Source of the DNA: Alphaproteobacteria bacterium
GTDB taxonomy: Bacteria; Pseudomonadota; Alphaproteobacteria; Rhizobiales; Devosiaceae
Length of the DNA stretch: 5,615 nt
Assembly (NCBI GenBank): GCA_018820005.1
Contig: JAHJOS010000457.1
Location: forward strand, 1-5,615
Direction of reading: 5' to 3'
Part shown: positions 4,876-5,615 of the stretch, piece after piece
How positions within the stretch are numbered: the first letter of the stretch is position 1
Layout: every line of letters starts with the position of its first letter
Notes under the pieces: model-generated
Seen by the model: only the letters and a program-made list of their open reading frames with translations
What the model was told of the DNA's origin: nothing
The model's database searches: none
Program-made: the position numbers and the translations under genes

Positions 4876-5615
4876 TTGAGCAAGATCATCCTGGTTACCG
4901 GCGCCTCGACAGGGCTGGGCGTCGCCTTCGCCGTTCAGGCTGCTGCCGCTGGGCACACTGTCTACGCCAGCATGCGCAACCTCGATAAACGCGCAACGCT
5001 CGATGCGGCAGTGGCCGCTGCCGGCACGTCGCTGAACCTGCTTCAACTCGACGTGCAGGACAGCGCCAGCGTGGACGCGGCTGTGGCGACCGTGATGGCC
5101 GAACAGGGCCGCATTGATGTGCTGGTCAACAATGCCGGCGCCGGCTTTGCCCGGTCCACAGAGCAGGCGAGCGAAGACGAAATCGCCTGGGTGATGGACG
5201 TCAATTATTTTGGCGTGGTGCGCTGCACCAAGGCGGTGCTGCCCCATATGCGCCAGGCGCGCAGCGGCCATATCATCACCATTTCATCGGTCGGTGGTCT
5301 GGTGGGGCAGCCGTTCAACGAGCTCTATTGCGGTGCCAAATTCGGGGTTGAAGGCTATATCGAGGCACTGGTGAGCTATGTGACGCCCAGCTTCGGGATC
5401 AATTTCACGCTGGTGGAGCCGGGCGGGATCTCAAGCGAGTTCTTCAATTCAGCCCTCAAGGCGATGCAGGCGTCCGGCGGCATATTGGAGGACGAATATG
5501 GACCCGCCATGCAGGCCTATCTGAGCGGCTCGGCGGCACGGCGGGCAGGCCGAGCGAGGCGTAGAGCGGGCTCTGCTGCGCCTTCGCGAGCTCGATCTCG
5601 AGAGCCGTGCGCGCA
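4876..5615 (+). CDS. Short-chain dehydrogenase/reductase (SDR), 3' part abnormal, no stop in window
   Basis: This is a classical SDR with an NAD(P)-binding Rossmann fold. Visible motifs are TGASTGLG (8-15), LDV (58-60 region), NNAG (85-88), catalytic N110 in MDVNYFG, S138 in ISSVGG, Y151 and K155 in YCGAK, and PGG (182-184). The S-Y spacing of 13 residues is normal. The substrate is unknown. The start is TTG at 4876, because an in-frame stop lies at 4861-4863, AAAGG precedes it, and SKIILVTGAS is a typical SDR N-terminus. The family usually runs to about 250-280 residues. Here the protein is convincing to about residue 221 (EYGPAMQAYLSGSAA); the 25 residues after that contain 9 Arg and 8 Ala and do not read as SDR. 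The frame is open at the window edge. The authentic C-terminus appears to be lost or replaced. Confidence 0.88.
   Translation, partial: MSKIILVTGASTGLGVAFAVQAAAAGHTVYASMRNLDKRATLDAAVAAAGTSLNLLQLDVQDSASVDAAVATVMAEQGRIDVLVNNAGAGFARSTEQASEDEIAWVMDVNYFGVVRCTKAVLPHMRQARSGHIITISSVGGLVGQPFNELYCGAKFGVEGYIEALVSYVTPSFGINFTLVEPGGISSEFFNSALKAMQASGGILEDEYGPAMQAYLSGSAARRAGRARRRAGSAAPSRARSREPCA
5539..5615. other. Apparent foreign or rearranged segment at the right end
   Basis: From about 5531-5539 onward the SDR frame loses protein character and GC rises to about 74% (57 of 77 bases). The minus strand, read from 5614 downward, gives a plausible peptide including TALEIELAKAQQSPLYAS, with G or C at the third position of nearly all codons. 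This suggests a different gene on the opposite strand, joined inside the SDR gene by rearrangement, or an assembly chimera at a contig end. The exact junction cannot be fixed by eye. Confidence 0.55.

Noticed and set aside
4126..5271. 381-codon minus-strand open frame across the small gene and the SDR
   Set aside because: It overlaps three well-supported genes (flavoprotein 5' end, DUF2188-like gene, SDR), has no domain character, and would run antisense through the SDR catalytic motifs.
5531..5615. Simple single-base frameshift in the SDR as explanation of its odd tail
   Set aside because: The other forward frames either hit a TAG quickly or give a peptide that does not resemble the usual SDR C-terminal continuation, so a join to other sequence fits better. 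A frameshift is not fully excluded.

Overview
The window reads as chromosomal DNA of a GC-rich alphaproteobacterium, most likely of the order Hyphomicrobiales. The grounds are strongly G/C-ending codons, tRNA-Gly genes with encoded CCA, an E. coli-type MntR/MntH pair, and a small DUF2188-like protein of a kind common in that order. A Devosia-like genus is possible, but this is an impression from protein flavour and not a demonstrated assignment. No mobile element, phage gene, CRISPR array or rRNA is visible.

Left end (1-204): the 3' end of one tRNA, then a complete tRNA-Gly(GCC), then a near-ideal rho-independent hairpin. The hairpin also lies just downstream of the convergent mntH gene.

Manganese module (234-2195): mntH (NRAMP-type Mn2+/H+ symporter, minus strand) and mntR (DtxR/MntR-family Mn-sensing repressor, plus strand) are divergent across about 190 bp. 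A consensus-like sigma70 promoter for mntH is visible there. A 20-bp imperfect dyad resembling the E. coli MntR box covers its -10 element and most of the spacer. Together these form a simple feedback loop in which Mn-loaded MntR shuts off Mn uptake. A hairpin separates mntR from the next convergent gene.

Oxidoreductase block (2209-4343, minus strand): a CzcO/FMO-like flavoprotein monooxygenase with a TTG start, then a YdhF-type aldo/keto reductase. The 92-bp gap before the reductase holds a perfect 24-bp palindrome whose inner part has the form expected of a LacI/GalR-family operator, so the reductase is probably controlled separately.

Right block (4453-5615, plus strand): a small DUF2188-like acidic protein, a 171-bp gap containing three copies of an 8-mer and several small dyads, and a classical short-chain dehydrogenase/reductase (SDR) with a TTG start. 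The SDR stays convincing to about residue 221. After that the forward frame becomes an Arg/Ala-rich string without SDR character, and the opposite strand reads more like protein. The last ~80 bases therefore look like a rearrangement or chimeric assembly join.

No clearly new multi-gene system is present. The most useful leads are the two operator-like palindromes, the repeat-bearing SDR leader and the abnormal right end.
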